Shown one piece after another: positions 60,907 to 64,000 of a stretch of 64,000 bases of DNA. The position numbers and the translations under genes are program-made. Positions within the stretch are counted from its first letter, which is position 1; the number at the start of each line of letters is the position of its first letter. Location of the stretch: positions 837,001 to 901,000 of the forward strand of contig NZ_UGOD01000001.1 of assembly GCF_900461525.1 (NCBI RefSeq), given 5' to 3'. The stretch comes from Legionella busanensis. GTDB lineage: Bacteria; Pseudomonadota; Gammaproteobacteria; Legionellales; Legionellaceae. A model generated the notes under the pieces. The model was not told the DNA's origin, did not search any database, and saw nothing but the letters and a program-made list of their open reading frames with translations.

Positions 60907-62118
60907 ATGCTAACAAAAGAAATAGTCATTATAGGCGGTTCTATTGCAGGCTGTGCACTTGGAGTTTTATTACAAAAGTTAGGTATAGATTTTGTTATTT
61001 TAGAGAGAGCAACATGCCTTATAAATCAAGGAGCGGGCATAATGTTACCCGAAAGCCTTATTAAACAGTGTATTGACCTCGATTTATTAGATGAGACAAT
61101 GCCACGGATACCAATTAATGAACGCATCTTTGAAAGAAAAAATGAAAATGGGCAATCAACAGCCTTTTGGTCTCAAGAAATTAATGTTCAGGCACTTAAT
61201 TGGATGCACATTTATGAAAATCTTTCTAAGCGCCTGAATAAAAAACATTATCATTTGCAAACAGAGGCCCGTGCAATTACACAAGAAAATGAATTATTTA
61301 CCATAAAGACTTCTAAAGAGACCTATCAAACTGACTTTATTATTGGCGCTGATGGGATTAACTCGTTTGTGCGTACTCAATTGATACCACAAGCTAAGCC
61401 TAATTATGCAGGTTATATTGTATGGCGCGGTCTATTAAATGAAGCAGAAGTAGTAAATATAGACTTATTTGAAAAACACATGTTTTATTATTTGTTTCAA
61501 GGCGGTCATGCTTTATTTTATAAAATCCCTGATAAAGAAGCTGGTCAAAGTCTATTAAATTGGGTGCTCTATGAAAATTGTCAGGATAAACAGTTAAGTG
61601 ATTTATTAATCGATAAGATGGGTAAAAAACATAAACAATCGCTGCCCAGAGGCTATTTATCACCCGAGCAAATTGATTATATTAAAAAATTAGCTAAGGC
61701 CACATTACCTGTGCCTGCGGCAAAATTAGTAGATAAAACAGCTGAGCCATTCATTCAAGCTATATTTGATTTTAAATTACCACCTTATAATAATAATCAA
61801 TTTATTTTTGTAGGCGATGCAGCTGTCACTTTAAGACCACATAGTGGCTCAGGCGCACTTAAAGCACTAACCGATGCTATCAAATTCTATCAACTCATCA
61901 ATAAAAGCGGTAGCAAAAAGTTAAATAATATTACTATTGAAGAATGGAAAAATTATCAGACGCATCTTGCTACGCAAGAAACAGCAAGAGCCAAAAAAAT
62001 GGGTGAAGTACTCGTAACTAACCCCCCTGATTGGTCTTTAATGAATCATGAAAAAACAGAAAAATGGTGGGCTGATCTTATGGTAGAAAAAAACTGGTAT
62101 GCAACTAAATTAAAATAA
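60907..62118 (+). CDS. FAD-dependent monooxygenase (PHBH/aromatic hydroxylase family)
   Basis: 403 residues. N-terminal FAD site IIGGSIAGCALGVLLQKLGIDFVILERA, DG motif FIIGADGINSFVRTQL, and GD motif FVGDAAVTLRPHSGSGALKALTDA. Single-component class A flavin monooxygenase that hydroxylates an aromatic or polyketide-like substrate with NAD(P)H. A GGAGCT ribosome site precedes the ATG. Divergent from the hydrolase/methyltransferase pair, suggesting a small shared pathway (inference). Confidence 0.9.
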   Translation: MLTKEIVIIGGSIAGCALGVLLQKLGIDFVILERATCLINQGAGIMLPESLIKQCIDLDLLDETMPRIPINERIFERKNENGQSTAFWSQEINVQALNWMHIYENLSKRLNKKHYHLQTEARAITQENELFTIKTSKETYQTDFIIGADGINSFVRTQLIPQAKPNYAGYIVWRGLLNEAEVVNIDLFEKHMFYYLFQGGHALFYKIPDKEAGQSLLNWVLYENCQDKQLSDLLIDKMGKKHKQSLPRGYLSPEQIDYIKKLAKATLPVPAAKLVDKTAEPFIQAIFDFKLPPYNNNQFIFVGDAAVTLRPHSGSGALKALTDAIKFYQLINKSGSKKLNNITIEEWKNYQTHLATQETARAKKMGEVLVTNPPDWSLMNHEKTEKWWADLMVEKNWYATKLK

Positions 62119-62144
62119 GTGGAATATTTAAGTAAAGGCAGTAT

Positions 62145-62175
62145 CTACCCTTACTGCGGCTTGTTCGCAGGATTC
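62145..62175 (+). repeat. REP-like palindrome copy
   Basis: CTACCCTTACTGCGGCTTG then TTCGCAGGATTC: matches the 48379 unit with compensating changes in the stem (CTGCG/CGCAG). Confidence 0.55.
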
Positions 62176-62191
62176 AATCACATGGGTAATT

Positions 62192-62223
62192 CCTAGATTC
62201 TGTGAACAAATCGCGAAACGTAG
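62192..62223 (-). repeat. REP-like palindrome copy (inverted)
   Basis: CCTAGATTCTGTGAACAAAT then CGCGAAACGTAG: inverted relative to the copy 17 bases to its left, forming a REP pair. Confidence 0.55.
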
Positions 62224-62563
62224 ATATAGGGTTAAGCTAGCTTCGCTAATTATAACCTTAGCCTAAGTGAAACATAGTAAAGCTCTTATCTTAAATTAAA
62301 ATTAAAGACAAGGTTATGCTTGCTCATGTTCTTATGTAAGTTAGTTTTATAACTTAAATCCTATTAATTCCACCAAGGGCAACTTGATAGAGATTTTTAG
62401 TTAAATAAAATTATATTTTTTAATCATTTAGTTGATTAAAAGAATGATTTTAAAAAGATGAAAATTTATAAAAATAAAATTTATTTTTAATCTCTTCCTT
62501 GGATTCCTGTGGCTTTGTTTAAAAATTTATCTAAAAGTAAAATTTTTTTATTTTTTGGGTAAA

Positions 62564-62583
62564 TTTAATATATCCTTAAGGTT
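62564..62583 (+). promoter_or_regulatory. PmrA-box-like tandem repeat upstream of the candidate effector
   Basis: TTTAATATA, TC, CTTAAGGTT: about 7 of 9 matches per half to the recalled Legionella PmrA half-site cTTAATatT, with the right 2-base spacing, 7 bases before a TAGAAT -10-like box. The consensus is from memory, and AT-rich DNA makes chance matches likely. Confidence 0.4.
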
Positions 62584-62631
62584 TCAGGAATAGAATATAT
62601 CTCATTAACCTACCAATGTTGAGAAAGCGCT

Positions 62632-64000
62632 ATGTCTAGGGATATTTTAAAAACTACTCTATTACTGATTGAACAATTAGACAGTTCATTACCTGAGAAA
62701 TTGGGTAATAAAATTAGAAATTTATCTAAAATAATTACGCAAATTTCTAAGAAACAAAAAGATTCTCAAGAGCTAGAATCTATAAGCGAAGCGGTCTTAA
62801 AAGAATATAGAAAATTCTTAGAGCTACCTGAAGAAAGCTCGCGAGAAGACATTTTGGATTCTGCGCAGAGGCAACTTCAAGCTATTGTCGATGATAAAAG
62901 TAATGAAAAAATTGTCGGTAAAATTATCGATAAACTAAACCTGGTTATAAGGGCTTTCAATGGCGTTAATGAGCACGCCTTAAATCCTGACGATGCTAAA
63001 ATAGATGCTGAACAATATAATATTAATGAGCGTAAAGATGGTGAAACTATCGCAAGTTACATAATGCGCATTCAAGCTCAAGTTAAGGTAGTAAAAAATA
63101 AGCAACAATTATTAGACGATCTCTACTTAAAAGTTAAGCTTTTTGAAAATTTACGGGATGCATTAGCAAAAAAACCCCAACCTGCCGTTAAGAAAAAAGC
63201 TGCTAATCGTTCTCAATTAATAGAAGCAACGCTAGAGTCCAAAGAAAAAGTAACAGCTTTAAACAACGTACTAGAAACTAACTATACAGAACACAATGCA
63301 AAAGTTGTAGCGTTACAAGGTCAAGCTAAAGATGAACTAAATAAACTAAATCCTCATAAACCTGCCAAGGATAAAATTATAGTTTATGTATGGTACTTAA
63401 AAGGGGTTGTACCTGGTTCAAGAAAAATGTTTGGGATGGATTCCACGGGGCATATTGGTATTAGCGTAGGTGAAGAATACTTAAGTTTTTACCCCAATAA
63501 AAGCGGAAGTGCAAAACCTTCTTTTTTAGCTAAATTAGCAAAAAAACTAGGTATGCCATCACCCGATGCGTGTCAAGGTGTTTTTCGTCCTCTGGAAGAA
63601 GATTTGTATCGACGCTATGTATCGACAGATAATTATAGCTACTGGCAATGTGAAGCTATCGAGATACCTTGTGGTGATAAGAAGCTTGATATAGATGCAG
63701 CAACTAAATATGCTAAAGAATTATTAAGTGACCCCGTTAAGTATGCATTTTTTAGTAAAAATTGTTCATCAATAGGTTTTAATATTCTTAAAAAAGCTGG
63801 GGCTGAAGACGTTATGCCATTACCAACTTCACATGGCGTTTTACCTGATTCGCCTGGAGAGTGTCGAAATTATGCTAGGGATGTAAAACAACGTATCGAA
63901 GAAGCTGCTTTACAAGAAAGACTAGTTGTAGCTGCTCCTTATCAGCAACGTATACGAAAACGTCTTGCCCATATAAAAGCTCAACTGCAAAAAGATTTAG
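62632..64000 (+). CDS. Large coiled-coil protein with permuted papain/NlpC-P60-like domain, candidate effector (3' end outside window)
   Basis: The frame is open from ATG 62632 to the right edge: 456 residues so far, no stop. Residues 1-250 are helical with coiled-coil character (SKIITQISKKQKDSQELESISEAVLKEY; VKVVKNKQQLLDDLYLKV). Around 250-400 is a domain with MDSTGHIGISVGEEYLSFYP (His274) and later YAFFSKNCSSIGFNILKKAGA (Cys378); the order His-then-Cys with GHxGI and NCS motifs is that of circularly permuted papain-fold (YiiX/LRAT/PPPDE-like) hydrolases. A helical tail follows. No signal peptide. A PmrA-like repeat lies upstream. Dot/Icm effector status is inferred; fold call is moderate. 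Confidence 0.6.
   Translation, partial: MSRDILKTTLLLIEQLDSSLPEKLGNKIRNLSKIITQISKKQKDSQELESISEAVLKEYRKFLELPEESSREDILDSAQRQLQAIVDDKSNEKIVGKIIDKLNLVIRAFNGVNEHALNPDDAKIDAEQYNINERKDGETIASYIMRIQAQVKVVKNKQQLLDDLYLKVKLFENLRDALAKKPQPAVKKKAANRSQLIEATLESKEKVTALNNVLETNYTEHNAKVVALQGQAKDELNKLNPHKPAKDKIIVYVWYLKGVVPGSRKMFGMDSTGHIGISVGEEYLSFYPNKSGSAKPSFLAKLAKKLGMPSPDACQGVFRPLEEDLYRRYVSTDNYSYWQCEAIEIPCGDKKLDIDAATKYAKELLSDPVKYAFFSKNCSSIGFNILKKAGAEDVMPLPTSHGVLPDSPGECRNYARDVKQRIEEAALQERLVVAAPYQQRIRKRLAHIKAQLQKDL

Larger units (their letters stand above)
62119..62631. other. Intergenic region before the terminal hypothetical gene
   Basis: 513 bases. Left part holds a pair of REP-like copies (62145-62223); the rest is extremely AT-rich without a gene. 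Near the right end lie a PmrA-box-like repeat (62564-62583) and a TAGAAT -10-like box (62591-62596). Confidence 0.5.

Noticed and set aside
1-64000. CRISPR arrays, tRNA genes, insertion-sequence transposases, prophage genes
   Set aside because: No regularly spaced repeats, no TTCGAATC-type T-loop sequences with cloverleaf context, and no transposase or integrase motifs were found on reading both strands; very short or degenerate cases cannot be excluded without a scan.

Overview
This window is a chromosomal segment of an AT-rich gammaproteobacterium, very probably a Legionella species or a close relative in the Legionellales. The grounds are the gene families and their order, the CoaX/Fis/MraZ types, the split dcw cluster, several long hypothetical proteins that resemble Dot/Icm effector candidates, and the lack of any plasmid or phage backbone. 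No database search was possible, so assignments rest on motifs and remembered family sequences. I saw no tRNA, rRNA operon, CRISPR array or insertion-sequence transposase.

Layout. 1-6779: the end of a signal-peptide peptidase (sppA) converges on a type IV pilus minor-pilin operon, pilV-pilW-pilX-pilY1 (minus strand). 7275-11633: a hypothetical gene, suhB, then trmJ-iscS-iscU-like-iscA. The IscU-like scaffold lacks all the canonical cluster-binding residues. 12089-12761: fis and the RNase P RNA gene rnpB. 13021-19017: coaX, then the start of the division and cell-wall cluster, mraZ-rsmH-ftsL-ftsI-murE, which stops after murE. 19146-20863: pdxB and an M50 metalloprotease. 20984-24302: a four-gene envelope-glycan operon (GT-C transferase, PAP2 phosphatase, polyprenyl-phosphate sugar synthase, LAB_N protein) that looks like a lipid A or polyprenyl-phosphate-sugar modification module. 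24581-31216: a second GT-C enzyme, a J-domain-like hypothetical, a UDP-glucose dehydrogenase gene broken by a one-base frameshift, galU, and an acidic hypothetical.

31745-34569: etfB-etfA-ald. 34857-46967: ponA (minus) and the divergent pilMNOPQ-aroK-aroB-damX-like operon, with a coiled-coil hypothetical gene lying between ponA and pilM. 46924-47692: a PnuC-family transporter under a TPP riboswitch, so probably a thiamine transporter (PnuT). 47789-49960: uspA and hisC-phhB. 50108-53313: a second, divergent minor-pilin set and a secreted SH3/NlpC-P60 cell-wall hydrolase. 53592-56665: an AaeAB-like efflux pair. 56683-62118: a PhyH-type dioxygenase, a YhiN-family flavoprotein, and a divergent methyltransferase/esterase and FAD-monooxygenase group. 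62632-end: the first 456 codons of a large coiled-coil protein with a His...Cys arrangement suggesting a permuted papain-like fold, a good candidate effector.

Intergenic DNA carries three kinds of small repeats: a ~33-bp REP-like palindrome (at least seven copies, often in inverted pairs), an 83-bp element in two opposite copies, and one ~122-bp MITE-like inverted repeat. The strongest leads are the IscU-like protein without ligands, the lipid A-type operon, the putative cysteine-protease-like effector at the right edge, the frameshifted ugd, and the second minor-pilin cluster.
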